Positions 1 through 8,224 of a DNA stretch of 54,513 nt are shown in pieces. The notes beneath the pieces are model-generated. The model made no database searches. It was given only the letters and a program-made list of their open reading frames with translations, and was not told the DNA's origin. Position numbers and translations under genes: made by a program. Positions within the stretch are counted from its first letter, which is position 1; every line of letters begins with the position of its first letter. This stretch comes from Paraburkholderia haematera (lineage in GTDB: Bacteria > Pseudomonadota > Gammaproteobacteria > Burkholderiales > Burkholderiaceae), in assembly GCF_905220975.1 (NCBI RefSeq), contig NZ_CAJNBK010000033.1, positions 1 through 54,513 of the forward strand, in the 5' to 3' direction.

Positions 1-111
1 TGCGCGGTGCCGGATACGCTTTAGCCCATATGTGGGGAATTCCGGCGCGCGCATCGAAAGGCTGTGGTGCTCGAATGAACATCTACCGATGTCTGAAAAT
101 GGCATAGACCT
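1..111. repeat. Terminal direct overlap (copy 1)
   Basis: The first 111 bases are identical to the last 111 (54403-54513). This is the signature of a circular molecule written out with a short overlap at the join. The unique length is therefore about 54402 bp, and the region upstream of the Rep gene is continuous with the region upstream of the SNF2 helicase gene. No transposase, terminal inverted repeat or target duplication is associated with it. Confidence 0.93.
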
Positions 112-118
112 CAGGCAG

Positions 119-382
119 CGAATTCTGACGTTTTCCCACTGATTCCCATTTTGTAGAAAGCGGCTACACAGGCTGTCAAAAACCGTGCACTGGAAGCTGG
201 CTTTGCGATGCGGTCGTGAACATGCATCAGGGCCATAAAGTTGTTTTGTGCACCCTACTCCTGATCGGCGAGTGTCCACAAGTCGCATGCACACTAGGCT
301 GTCGTCCAATGGAATGGTGCAGTCGACTTCAAACAATGACACTGGCGCGGATAGCTGGCGAATTCTGACGTTTTCCCACTGA
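119..382 (+). repeat. Replication iterons upstream of rep (two copies)
   Basis: Two direct copies of the motif TTCTGACGTTTTCCCACTG, preceded by CGAA, lie at 119-142 and 358-382. A partial inverted copy (AACGTCAGAAT) overlaps the Rep start near 461-471. The same motif recurs at 44112-44210, so it is a plasmid-specific repeat and not background sequence. Position just upstream of a Rep_3 initiator gene makes these Rep-binding iterons by analogy. The 215 bases between the two copies hold no gene I can support. Confidence 0.8.
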
Positions 383-469
383 GCCAGTTTCTGACGATAT
401 CGAATGTTGACAGAATATACGCTGTCTGTCATCGTTTGACCGTGTCAGACCAAGCTGAGAAACGTCAGA
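383..469 (+). promoter_or_regulatory. Putative rep promoter/operator
   Basis: Between the second iteron and the Rep start there is a perfect TTGACA hexamer at 407-412. No good -10 element is placed at the usual spacing, so the exact promoter is uncertain. The inverted partial iteron that runs into the start codon suggests Rep autoregulation, as in other Rep_3 plasmids. This is inference from position. Confidence 0.4.
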
Positions 470-1237
470 ATGAAAACACCATCTGCACTTCAAGAATTGC
501 CCGATAGCGCTCTTTCGGAGCGGTTCGTGAACATGAGCAATGCTCTGACGCGTGCCGCGCAGGGTCTCAAACTGATCGAAAAGCGGCTGATTTCCGCAGC
601 TATCGCTCAAAGCGACTCAGTCGAGCTACGCAAGCTGGCGGCCGCCTTGGGACCAAACGAGGGGTGGCGGGTAAAACTGTCCGCGCAGGAATACGCAGCG
701 GCCTTTGCCGTCGACCAGCCGACGGCTTACGTCCAGCTTCGCGAGGCTGCAGAGTCCATCTTCAACAAGTACATCCGCACCGTAGAACAGACACGTCGAG
801 GAGAAAAAGAGCGCAAATACCGGTGGGTCTCCGGAAATACGTATCACGAAGGCGAAGGGTGGGTCGACGTCAATTTCTCGCCTGAGGTCGCACCGTTCCT
901 ATTGGGCCTGCGCAAGGAATTCACAACCTACAAGCTCAAGCACACCGCCGCGCTGCGCTCCGTCTACTCGTGGCGCCTGATGGAGATGTTCGCCCAATAT
1001 CGGGACACCGGCTTGGTCCGTATTAGCTTCGATGACTTTTGTCATGCGATGGATGCGCCCCCGAGTTGTGTCAAAGACTTCGGCCAGATGCGCCGGCGCG
1101 TAATCGACGTCGCCGTCGACGAGCTAACGGGCAAGGATGGCCTGCTTATTGAGTGGAAGCCAACCAAGCAGGGCGGACGAAAGGTCACTGGACTGGAGTT
1201 CCGGTTTAAGCCGAATCCGCAACTATTCCTTCTCTGA
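470..1237 (+). CDS. repA: Replication initiation protein, Rep_3 family
   Basis: A 255-residue protein of the size and pattern of Rep_3 (RepB/RepE-like) initiators. The N-terminal helical part (LKLIEKRLISAAIAQ, about residues 34-48) is followed by two predicted winged-helix units. The second contains SWRLMEMFAQY and RRRVIDVAVDEL, typical of the family. It would bind the TGACG iterons at oriV, melt the origin and recruit host DnaB. It is the only initiator on the plasmid and is flanked by iterons on both sides (119-382 and 1251-1280), with more at 44.1 kb. The start overlaps an inverted partial iteron, which suggests autorepression. The gene converges on the transfer operon, which ends at 1425. 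Confidence 0.9.
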   Translation: MKTPSALQELPDSALSERFVNMSNALTRAAQGLKLIEKRLISAAIAQSDSVELRKLAAALGPNEGWRVKLSAQEYAAAFAVDQPTAYVQLREAAESIFNKYIRTVEQTRRGEKERKYRWVSGNTYHEGEGWVDVNFSPEVAPFLLGLRKEFTTYKLKHTAALRSVYSWRLMEMFAQYRDTGLVRISFDDFCHAMDAPPSCVKDFGQMRRRVIDVAVDELTGKDGLLIEWKPTKQGGRKVTGLEFRFKPNPQLFLL

Positions 1238-1250
1238 CGCGAACGGATGA

Positions 1251-1275
1251 CGCCCGACTAAGTGGGTAAACGTCA
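1251..1275 (-). repeat. Inverted iteron copy downstream of rep
   Basis: These 25 bases are the exact reverse complement of 44138-44162 in the oriV cluster and contain the iteron core TGACGTTTACCCACT on the minus strand. The iteron continues to 1280 (TATTCTG). Another degenerate copy (ATAATCTGACGT) lies near 1321. The match extends beyond the iteron core into flanking sequence, so the two loci share a longer ancestral segment. Confidence 0.75.
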
Positions 1276-1279
1276 GAAT

Positions 1280-1306
1280 AGGGGCTCCGGGCGCAGCGGA
1301 ACCCCT
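1280..1306. terminator. Possible bidirectional terminator hairpin between rep and the transfer operon
   Basis: Arms AGGGG-TCCG and CGGA-CCCCT pair over ten positions with one mismatch around a 7-base loop. The hairpin sits between two convergent transcription units. No clear T-tract follows on either strand, so termination is only inferred from place and structure. Confidence 0.35.
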
Positions 1307-1424
1307 ACTTCGTTGCTTCGATAATCTGACGTGCGTCGACGCTAGTAGTGCATGGCCGGAACCTTTTTTGCACGTTCGCGCCTCCGTGGAGGGCTTAGCC
1401 CAACACGCCAGAGCAATGCGATCC

Positions 1425-2738
1425 TCATTTCCATGCAAGCTCCTGCGCGGCCGACGAAGCGGCCGCATCCGCCGCAGCGGCATTGCCTTTGTCCAGCGTC
1501 CTGCCGGCACGCGGCGATGGCTTCGCTTCACTGCTTACCGTCGGCGACGGCAGTTCCGGCATTTCTTCCCCCGCGCGCCAGATCCACGACGGCATGTCGC
1601 TTTCCTCGATCAGCGTCGTCAGCGCGTCTTCATCTTCCTGTTCCACACCGGGCGGCTGCACGTACAACGCAACGGGCTTCGGCGACACGTCAGCCAGCAC
1701 CACGCACGCGAGCGGCTTGTTCTCCGCCAGGTTGTAGCGCAGCCCCTTCACGAAGCGGCGCTTCTGTGCTGTGAGCGCATCGAGCATCAGCTTGTCGTAT
1801 GCATGTTCGAACGGGATCCAGTTGGCCGACACCACTATGACGGCCAGCGTTTCGATTGTCGCGATACCGGTAGACGACAGGCCGAACGTCGCGATGAAGA
1901 CGAGGTGCGAGTCTTCAATGCTGTCCCACAGCGCCAGCTCGTTCACAAAGCGCTTCTGAAGGCGGCGGTGCAGATCTTCACTAAGCATCAGCGGAAAATC
2001 CGGCAGGTGCTTTGCGACGATCTTGAAGCCATAGCGCGACTCGGTGATTTCCTTTATCTCGCCGATCGCAATCATGAGCTTGCGCGTCTTCTTGCTGGTG
2101 GCCAGCTCGGCCATGTGCGCGATGCGCCGTTGCGTGATGCCCCCTGCGCGTTCCGTCGAAAACGACTCGGGCACGTACAACGATCTGCCAAGCGGCTCGC
2201 CTTTCGACACCTTGCCGGCCGCGGCCTGCAGGAGGAATTTACGCACCACGTACCAGCTGCGCTTGCCGGCCATCGCCGGATACCAACGGTTCAGTGCTGC
2301 CTCTTCCCACAGGTAATGCAGCGTGCCGCGCAACGTCAGCTTCGCGCCATCCGTTCTCACCGTGTCGGCCGCAACGCCCGACGGTGCCGGCGCTGTACGT
2401 CCACCCGTCTTCGAGAGGCTGAAATCGAGCCTGAGTGTCGTGATGCCATCCTCGATGTTCTCCTGAATAGCCTCACCTTTGACCTCGCCGAGGCCTGACA
2501 GCTCCGCCGGCGGCTCATAGGACGAACAACGGCCTGGATCCGACGAGTGCGCGCTACCCGTGTTCGGCATGCGCTTGATCGCGTAGTGCTCGCCTACCTT
2601 CGCGACGTACATCGGGACGCCAGCCGGCGTACACATACACAGAGGCCGAATCTTCTCGCCATGCGCATCGGCCAAGTACGTCTGCAGGTCATCGGAATTA
2701 GCCGCGACGATCACATCGTCAAATCGATATTCATGCAT
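1425..2738 (-). CDS. DUF1173 family protein (last gene of transfer operon)
   Basis: A 437-residue protein recognised as DUF1173 by its N-terminal pattern: YRFDD, then RPLCMCTPAGVPMYVAK, then YAIKRMPNTGSAHSSDPGRC. The Cys and His positions there could bind metal. The family is found on proteobacterial conjugative plasmids and has no established function. I chose the ATG at 2738 because GGAGAG lies 5 bases upstream; a GTG at 2750 would add four residues. The C-terminal 60 residues are Ala/Ser/Pro-rich and probably disordered. It follows the PH-domain gene after 15 bases and ends the operon. Confidence 0.75.
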   Translation of the reverse strand: MHEYRFDDVIVAANSDDLQTYLADAHGEKIRPLCMCTPAGVPMYVAKVGEHYAIKRMPNTGSAHSSDPGRCSSYEPPAELSGLGEVKGEAIQENIEDGITTLRLDFSLSKTGGRTAPAPSGVAADTVRTDGAKLTLRGTLHYLWEEAALNRWYPAMAGKRSWYVVRKFLLQAAAGKVSKGEPLGRSLYVPESFSTERAGGITQRRIAHMAELATSKKTRKLMIAIGEIKEITESRYGFKIVAKHLPDFPLMLSEDLHRRLQKRFVNELALWDSIEDSHLVFIATFGLSSTGIATIETLAVIVVSANWIPFEHAYDKLMLDALTAQKRRFVKGLRYNLAENKPLACVVLADVSPKPVALYVQPPGVEQEDEDALTTLIEESDMPSWIWRAGEEMPELPSPTVSSEAKPSPRAGRTLDKGNAAAADAAASSAAQELAWK

Positions 2739-2753
2739 GATGCTCTCCACGTG

Positions 2754-3284
2754 TCAGACCCGCCCCATATTCACTTCCCGAATACCCTTGTAGTCGCGCA
2801 GCGCGATCGCAGCGCGGTTGAGCGCGTTACGCATCTGTTCCGCGTTGACCATGCCCGGCAGACACCAGCGCGGGTTGTTCGAATCGCTTGTCAGGATGAC
2901 GACCATCCCCACGTTAAACACGCGCTGCCACCACGGATGAAGCGAGATCACATCCTGAATGCGGAACAGCTCGAGGCTCGAAACCTTCCGGCTCAAAATT
3001 CCCTGTCGGCAGGTAATCCGCTCCATGTCGATCACGATTTCCGTGAACGCCGTTTCGACGAATACAAACGCGAGCCGCGCCAGGCAGACCAACACAGGCG
3101 CAATAACTATGACGGGAGACACAGTCCACCTCGAGGCTGCCCATGAAAAGACGACGGCCAGCCCACCGATCGCGACGCTGGTGCCAAACAGGTCCGGCAC
3201 GTTGATAAGCTGCGACGGCGTGCCGTGAAAAATCACGGTGGGTCGGGTAGATGCCGGCATGAGGTTGGTCGTGCGCCCGGTCAT
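2754..3284 (-). CDS. PH-domain (DUF304-like) membrane protein
   Basis: A 176-residue protein with two hydrophobic segments at about residues 33-47 and 56-76. They are followed by a bacterial PH-like domain (ITCRQGILSRKVSSLELFRI, then VGMVVILTSD). This matches the family of small membrane proteins with a cytoplasmic bPH2/DUF304 domain. The start codon overlaps the stop of the VirD4 gene (ATGA), so it is translationally coupled to the coupling protein. A role as membrane partner of the coupling protein is inference. Confidence 0.65.
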   Translation of the reverse strand: MTGRTTNLMPASTRPTVIFHGTPSQLINVPDLFGTSVAIGGLAVVFSWAASRWTVSPVIVIAPVLVCLARLAFVFVETAFTEIVIDMERITCRQGILSRKVSSLELFRIQDVISLHPWWQRVFNVGMVVILTSDSNNPRWCLPGMVNAEQMRNALNRAAIALRDYKGIREVNMGRV

Positions 3285-4936
3285 AATTTAATGGCGCCGA
3301 TAATGATTGCGGGTGTGCCGCCACCCTCCGGCGCAGGCGCAGGATTGACCGGCGCGGGGACCGCGACCGACAGCTGGGCTTCGCGGGGCGGCGCCTCGAT
3401 GTAGGCAGGCACGCGTACCGGATAGTCGCGCGCACCGAACCTGATTTTCGCGAGCGGCCAGTCCTTGCCGTATTTCAGATAACCGTTCAGGTCAGGCAGA
3501 TTCGAGAGTTGCGACGACGTGACGACGAGCTCCGGATCGCGCTTGCGCTCGCGTGTGTTGATACGCCACTGGCCCTGCACACCGATCGGGTGGCGCTCTA
3601 CTTCGTGCCAGCCGATCATCTCCGCAACATTTTTGGTTGTCAGTGCGTTGGCCCCTCCCAACGCAAGCAGACTGCGAAAACACGAGAGCGTCGCTTTCGC
3701 AGGTAGATCTCCCAGTTGCTGATGCAACTGAATCAGATCCTGCAGGTCCCCCACGACACACAGGCCATGCTTGCGCCCCTTCGATACTGCAGCCTCGAAA
3801 CTGTAGAGGCGACCGAGGGATGCCAGTTCGTTCTTGAACACCCACAGCCGCCGGTCGAACGTCGGCGCCTCGCTCAGAATCATCGCGTAGATCAGGTCGA
3901 GCCAGACGGGGATCGTCGGGCCGAGAGCCGTGCGCTGATCCTCGCGCCACGTAATCCAGATGTTCCCGCCGTTCTCGTCACTCATCCAGCGCCGGATCGA
4001 GAAATCGCCATCAGGAATGCGACGCAGCGGCCGGATGTACTTGTTCAGCGTAAAGATGATGCTGGCCGTTGCCCTATCCGCATCCTTCGCGAAGAACCCT
4101 ACTGAATCCGTATCCTCAAGGTACTTTTGCAACACTGGGCGCTGCTCGCGCACCAGCAAATCAGTGAGCGTCACCATGTCGCGCATGTCGTCGCCGGCGA
4201 GCTTGTTCATCGTGTCCGCGAGCAGCGCGCGTGCATAGCCCGCCCACTCTTCGGCCTGATCGCCGTTCTGCGGCGGAATCGCCGAATGTGCGAGCCGTTC
4301 GAAGTCGAAACCGTGATCGACCTCGTTGAACAGCGACCAGCCGACGCACCGGGCGTCGTACGGGTTGATCACGATGTCGCCGGGCAAATAGAAGCGCGAC
4401 ATGAGCGAGCCGTTCGGATCAACCACCACCATGCGGTCATCGCGGCGCAGTGCCGATGCGATCAATCCATTAATCGCCTGACTCTTGCCGGAGCCTGGCG
4501 CACCCACGACTATCAGGTTCTGCGTTTCGAGATCCGTCGGCATCTCGACACCACAAACGGCGACTGGCACGCGCGGCGCATCGCCATGTTTCACGGCCTG
4601 TTTGCGGTACTCGTTGTTATGTCGCGCGATGCGGCTGCTCAGCTGGTGCCGGTTTTCCATCTTCGTGCCACGGATAAACCTGGCATACCGGTAGCCTTCG
4701 AAGCCATTGAACAGGTATTCGTGGCATGCCCATGCGGCACCCGCTGCAAGCGCCGCACCCGGCACCGCACCCCAGAAAAGCAGGGGATCATGCACGGCCG
4801 CAATGAAGCCGTGAATGATTCCCGCAGGAAACGGCAGCGGCGGATACCCTGCCAAAGTGAAGGACACGCAAAGGCCAAGAACGAGCGCGAGCACCGCGCC
4901 CGTCCACTGCATCATCACGATTTCGTGCTTTTGCAT
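3281..4936 (-). CDS. virD4: Type IV coupling protein, VirD4/TraG family
   Basis: A 551-residue inner-membrane ATPase that links relaxosome to secretion channel. It has two N-terminal transmembrane segments (about 10-30 and 45-70) and a P-loop VVGAPGSGKSQAINGL near residue 150. The following segment MVVVDPNGSLMSRFY is the usual VirD4/TrwB signature. The C-terminal RecA-like fold contains WVFKNELASLGRL near residue 366. In TrwB-like proteins that position reads DE, so the Walker B aspartate appears as asparagine here. The gene lies 2 bases after the coiled-coil gene and overlaps the PH-domain gene by 4 bases. It is close to the family's usual length and otherwise intact. Confidence 0.9.
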   Translation of the reverse strand: MQKHEIVMMQWTGAVLALVLGLCVSFTLAGYPPLPFPAGIIHGFIAAVHDPLLFWGAVPGAALAAGAAWACHEYLFNGFEGYRYARFIRGTKMENRHQLSSRIARHNNEYRKQAVKHGDAPRVPVAVCGVEMPTDLETQNLIVVGAPGSGKSQAINGLIASALRRDDRMVVVDPNGSLMSRFYLPGDIVINPYDARCVGWSLFNEVDHGFDFERLAHSAIPPQNGDQAEEWAGYARALLADTMNKLAGDDMRDMVTLTDLLVREQRPVLQKYLEDTDSVGFFAKDADRATASIIFTLNKYIRPLRRIPDGDFSIRRWMSDENGGNIWITWREDQRTALGPTIPVWLDLIYAMILSEAPTFDRRLWVFKNELASLGRLYSFEAAVSKGRKHGLCVVGDLQDLIQLHQQLGDLPAKATLSCFRSLLALGGANALTTKNVAEMIGWHEVERHPIGVQGQWRINTRERKRDPELVVTSSQLSNLPDLNGYLKYGKDWPLAKIRFGARDYPVRVPAYIEAPPREAQLSVAVPAPVNPAPAPEGGGTPAIIIGAIKL

Positions 4937-4938
4937 AA

Positions 4939-6399
4939 TCAGCCGATCCCGTGCCCTTCACGTTGCTTTCCCGGCCTGACGGCCTCCTTGGCCCGCTCAG
5001 AGACTGCCTGCTTGCCGTCCCGCGTAAAGCCAGCCGACTCGCGCAGGTTCCCGAAGAACTCGGCACGACGCTCGAGTTTTTCATGCGCATTCAGCTCCGC
5101 AAATTTCCTACGTGGTCCCGCCTCTGCGCGCACGACGCTGGCACCTTCCACCTGCTGTGTCTTGCCCGCATCAGCCGACTTGCCGGCATCTGGAGCGCCC
5201 CGGTCGGCGGCATCCTTCGTTTTGTTCCGACCAAGTTTCTTGAAACCCGCAACCCCGTCGACGGACTTCTTTGCCTCCGGCGCCTGGCCGCTGTTCTCAA
5301 CTGGCGCAGCTGACGGCGTTCGCTTGCCGGTTCCCATTTCGATGACATTCGACTTTTGCGCCGCCGACTTCTCCGCGGCCTTCCCTGCTACCTTCTCGAC
5401 CGGCGCCGTGCTCTTCCCACTGCCGCGTGAGAAGAACGCATTGCGCGCAGCTTCGATCGCGGCCTTGTCAGATGTCGCCGCATCCGGTGCTCTGCCGGCG
5501 CTGGCCTCTTTCGCTTCACGCAGCATTTCGAGTGTGGCTTTGGCCTGTTCAGCACTAACCCCCGTGGTCTTCGCGACCGTGTCGACCGTCGCTGCAAATT
5601 TGGCCGGATCCTTCAATGTCTCCAGAGACGTATCAATACTGGCGCTCTCTTTCGCGGCCGCTCCCGCCCCTACCTCTACCGCGCGTTCTGCGCCCTTCTG
5701 CACGATCTCCGCGACGGGCTGCGCCGCGGTCTTCTCCGGCCCCTCGATCGCGCGGCGCACCTGCGCCCGTAATGCCTGCTCTTGTGCATCGAGCTTGATC
5801 TCCGCAAGCTCCAGCTCACGATTGCGGGCTTCCAGCGATTTCGCCCAGCCATCGAGCGTCTTGGGATAGGTGTGCGTGGCGCCCTTGTCGTCGACGCGCG
5901 CCTGCGCTTTCGCGAACATATCGGCAACTTCCTGCCGGCTCCACTCACGCCGCACATTCAGGTCCTTGTTCGCGTGCAGGATTTCGGCGGTCTTCCACGC
6001 ATCGATCAACGCAAGCTTGTTCAGACCCGACAGAAGCGACGCCCGATCGGTAATCTGCTCAGCCCGCTGTGCCTGCTCGACTTCTTTTTCTGCTAACGCC
6101 TGCTCGAGCGCGCCCCGCATCGCGGCCGTGTCGATCAGTTCACCCTCTTTCAGTCCGAAGCGTTTCTTGAGCGCTTTGGCATCGGTCGCGAGCTGCCTGT
6201 CTTCACGGCGCTGCTGGTCCTCGCGCTCAACTGCCTGCGCGACCGCGTGCGGCTCCCTTTTAAGCCAGTCCTGCCGGTATGCGAGATTCTTCTGGCGGGC
6301 CTCGAGACTCGCGCGACGCTGCGCGAGCGCCTGTTCCTGCTCCGCAAGCTGTTGCTGACGCTCCTTGTCGCTAAACCGCAATACGGTGTCTTCAAACAT
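4939..6399 (-). CDS. Long coiled-coil protein of the transfer operon, unknown function
   Basis: 486 residues with strong heptad-type charge patterning. Residues 10-70 are almost continuous Glu/Gln/Arg/Ala (RQQQLAEQEQALAQRR), and a second coiled coil spans about 180-220. The C-terminal half is low-complexity Ala/Lys/Glu. There is no signal peptide and no enzymatic motif. The start has a strong GGAGG 7 bases upstream. It sits between a secreted nuclease and the coupling protein, so a cytoplasmic scaffold or relaxosome-docking role is possible, but I do not recognise a named family. Confidence 0.6.
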   Translation of the reverse strand: MFEDTVLRFSDKERQQQLAEQEQALAQRRASLEARQKNLAYRQDWLKREPHAVAQAVEREDQQRREDRQLATDAKALKKRFGLKEGELIDTAAMRGALEQALAEKEVEQAQRAEQITDRASLLSGLNKLALIDAWKTAEILHANKDLNVRREWSRQEVADMFAKAQARVDDKGATHTYPKTLDGWAKSLEARNRELELAEIKLDAQEQALRAQVRRAIEGPEKTAAQPVAEIVQKGAERAVEVGAGAAAKESASIDTSLETLKDPAKFAATVDTVAKTTGVSAEQAKATLEMLREAKEASAGRAPDAATSDKAAIEAARNAFFSRGSGKSTAPVEKVAGKAAEKSAAQKSNVIEMGTGKRTPSAAPVENSGQAPEAKKSVDGVAGFKKLGRNKTKDAADRGAPDAGKSADAGKTQQVEGASVVRAEAGPRRKFAELNAHEKLERRAEFFGNLRESAGFTRDGKQAVSERAKEAVRPGKQREGHGIG

Positions 6400-6410
6400 A
6401 AAAACCTCCG

Positions 6411-7010
6411 TCAGTTCGACGCCTGCCCGGACCAGGGGCGCCCTTGGTTAAACCGGCTTTGCCAGTGCTGCTGATACGCCTGCGCGACGACCGGCACATG
6501 CCACATCACCACAGCGTTTTCGCTGTTGTACCTGGCCGCCGACGTCGTGTAATTGAAGCTGCCCGTTTCGACCGATTCACCGTCGATTACCATGAATTTG
6601 TCGTGATGGATCGGATACACGTCGATCGTCCGGACACTGACGCCCGCACCCGACAGCAGATCGAGTGCGACGCGGCCTTTGCCGCTGCGATCCTCAACCA
6701 GATTGCTCTTCCGATCGGCAACGACCGCTACGTCAACGCCGCGCCGATGCGCGTCGATCAGCGCCTGCACGATCGCCGGCGACGTAAAGCTGTACGCCGA
6801 CAGGTGGACAGAGTGCCGGGCCGTGCAGATGGCTTTAAGTACGAGACGTTCGGCAGAACCTTCCGGCGAAAACCCCGTGTCAATCGCGGGACCGTCAGGG
6901 GCTACGCATGCGGCCTGGGCACCGCTCGAGTACGTCAGAAGGGGAAAGCCAACGACCGTCAGCGCCGCCGTGACGACCGCAGACATGAGAGGGCGATGGA
7001 GTTTGATCAT
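6411..7010 (-). CDS. nuc: Exported phospholipase D-family endonuclease (Nuc-like)
   Basis: A 199-residue protein with an N-terminal signal sequence ending near AQA. It carries a single HKD motif, HHDKFMVIDGESVETGSFN (catalytic His, Lys, Asp), late in the protein. Single-HKD proteins of this length are the Nuc class found on IncN-type conjugative plasmids; they dimerise to form one active site and degrade DNA in the periplasm. The ATG at 7010 has GAGGGCAAGG in front. A GTG at 7022 overlaps the upstream stop and would add four residues. Position inside the transfer operon matches nuc next to tra genes elsewhere. Confidence 0.85.
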   Translation of the reverse strand: MIKLHRPLMSAVVTAALTVVGFPLLTYSSGAQAACVAPDGPAIDTGFSPEGSAERLVLKAICTARHSVHLSAYSFTSPAIVQALIDAHRRGVDVAVVADRKSNLVEDRSGKGRVALDLLSGAGVSVRTIDVYPIHHDKFMVIDGESVETGSFNYTTSAARYNSENAVVMWHVPVVAQAYQQHWQSRFNQGRPWSGQASN

Positions 7011-7018
7011 CCTTGCCC

Positions 7019-7219
7019 TCACCTGCCCTGACCCAGTAACTCGACGTGCTTCGCGACGGCGACGTCAACACTGGGAAAATTGCCCTGCGTCTCGCCACCG
7101 TGCCAGAGAATGTGTCTAGGCTTACCCTGAATAATGCAGCTGGCAATTCGCCATCCAGTCGGATGAACCAGTTCATACGGACCAACCCGTGTCCAGCCAT
7201 GCGCCGCCGCGTAAGTCAT
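7019..7219 (-). CDS. Small hypothetical protein of transfer operon
   Basis: A 66-residue protein starting MTYAAAHGWTRVGPYELVH with GGGTGGCGGGG just before the ATG. Longer in-frame extensions upstream look non-coding because they are antisense to the TrbM-like gene. The fold looks like a small beta-rich domain (RIASCIIQGKPRHILWH). No family recognised. It fits tightly between the TrbM-like gene (13 bases upstream) and the nuclease gene, so co-transcription is certain if it is real. Confidence 0.5.
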   Translation of the reverse strand: MTYAAAHGWTRVGPYELVHPTGWRIASCIIQGKPRHILWHGGETQGNFPSVDVAVAKHVELLGQGR

Positions 7220-7232
7220 CCCCGCCACCCTG

Positions 7233-7880
7233 TTAGTAATGAATTCGTGTCTGGAACTGGCCGGCCTCGTACACGTCGACCGCATTCGACGATTGCGGCT
7301 GTTGCCAGACGATGTGGTCATACACCGTGACGGTGACTGGGTCGCCGTCGTATCCACCACCGTCACGCCCATTTCGCCAGCTCACCGCTGACGCATCGAC
7401 CGAGGGATCGCCATACACCTGATACGCACCGACCTGGCTGCCCACACAGGCCTGCGGCCCGTAATACGCGTATCCGCTACTGAGATCCGCCACGGAAGGC
7501 TTCGGCGTTCCGACCAGTGCGAAACCACCCATGCCGCTGTACGGACGGGCTCCGGCCTTGCGTTGCCCTTCGGCCACCCAGGCGCCAGCCGCCGCGGCCG
7601 TTGTGCCAGCAGGGCACGGATCGTAAGGCGTGTTGTTCTGGCGGACGGTCATGTCTGAGTCCTTACACTGCGGCCAGCCGCGGCCGTGGCGGAGATCGTC
7701 CATCAGATGATCCATTGCCGGTCCGCAGGTAGACGGCGCCCACGGCCCGCCATTCGATGAGGGGTTGCCCAGACAGATCACAATGCGGCATCCGTAGTCG
7801 TCATCGGCACGGGCCATGCCGGCGTGACCGCCAGCAGCGAGCACCGACATCACCAGCATCAGCCTGATTCCATTTTTCAT
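7233..7880 (-). CDS. TrbM/KikA/MpfK-like conjugal transfer protein
   Basis: 215 residues beginning with a signal peptide (MKNGIRLMLVMSVLAAGGHA, cleavage near ARA-D). The mature start DDDYGCRIVICLGNP, then CGPAMDHL and WPQCKDSD, has the spaced cysteines of the TrbM/KikA family, exported proteins needed for efficient conjugation. The ATG at 7880 overlaps the stop of the upstream gene as ATGA. Another ATG at 7886 has a strong GGAAGGGGG upstream and would add two residues. The C-terminal 100 residues are longer than in most TrbM proteins and are Gly/Tyr-rich. Confidence 0.7.
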   Translation of the reverse strand: MKNGIRLMLVMSVLAAGGHAGMARADDDYGCRIVICLGNPSSNGGPWAPSTCGPAMDHLMDDLRHGRGWPQCKDSDMTVRQNNTPYDPCPAGTTAAAAGAWVAEGQRKAGARPYSGMGGFALVGTPKPSVADLSSGYAYYGPQACVGSQVGAYQVYGDPSVDASAVSWRNGRDGGGYDGDPVTVTVYDHIVWQQPQSSNAVDVYEAGQFQTRIHY

Positions 7881-8224
7881 CGCCATACCCCACCCCCTTC
7901 CAAAATAGGAGCCCTGCGCCCGACCCTCATGGTTCGCCAGGCACTCCACGTGTTGCGCACGGCCAGACCCAGCAAACAGAACGGCGACGCAGCCACCGCA
8001 CCCAACCACATCAAGGCAAGCACGGGCGGCAGCAGGACCCAGCCGCCGCTCTCCCGCACCAGCCGGGCCATCAGATAAAAGGACATAGGCACCATGAGCG
8101 CCGCGAATTGCGCGCCGGCCCCAGGCTGGTGATGCCACCATTGGGACGCCGCCACGCCCGCCGTGACGGCATAGCCGTCCAGCACCAGGGCGGCAGCAAG
8201 CATGCGAAACTGGTTACTGGTCAT
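7877..8224 (-). CDS. Small integral membrane protein, transfer operon
   Basis: 115 residues with three hydrophobic stretches (about 9-26, 40-55 and 62-85). The sequence between virB1 and the TrbM-like gene carries no catalytic motif. The gene overlaps virB1 by 11 bases and the TrbM-like gene by 4, so it is embedded in the operon. It may assist pilus or channel assembly; that is inference from location only. Confidence 0.6.
   Translation of the reverse strand: MTSNQFRMLAAALVLDGYAVTAGVAASQWWHHQPGAGAQFAALMVPMSFYLMARLVRESGGWVLLPPVLALMWLGAVAASPFCLLGLAVRNTWSAWRTMRVGRRAPILEGGGVWR

Noticed and set aside
1..111. Terminal 111-bp repeat as an insertion-sequence or attachment-site duplication
   Set aside because: It is exactly at both ends of the window, with no recombinase beside it; a circular-join overlap explains it.
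1368..2498. Plus-strand frame of 376 residues opposite DUF1173
   Set aside because: Arg/His-rich antisense frame; the minus strand encodes a recognised family.
4127..5869. Plus-strand frame of 580 residues across virD4 and the coiled-coil gene
   Set aside because: Antisense to two genes with clear start signals; Ser/Ala/Arg-rich composition and no domain.
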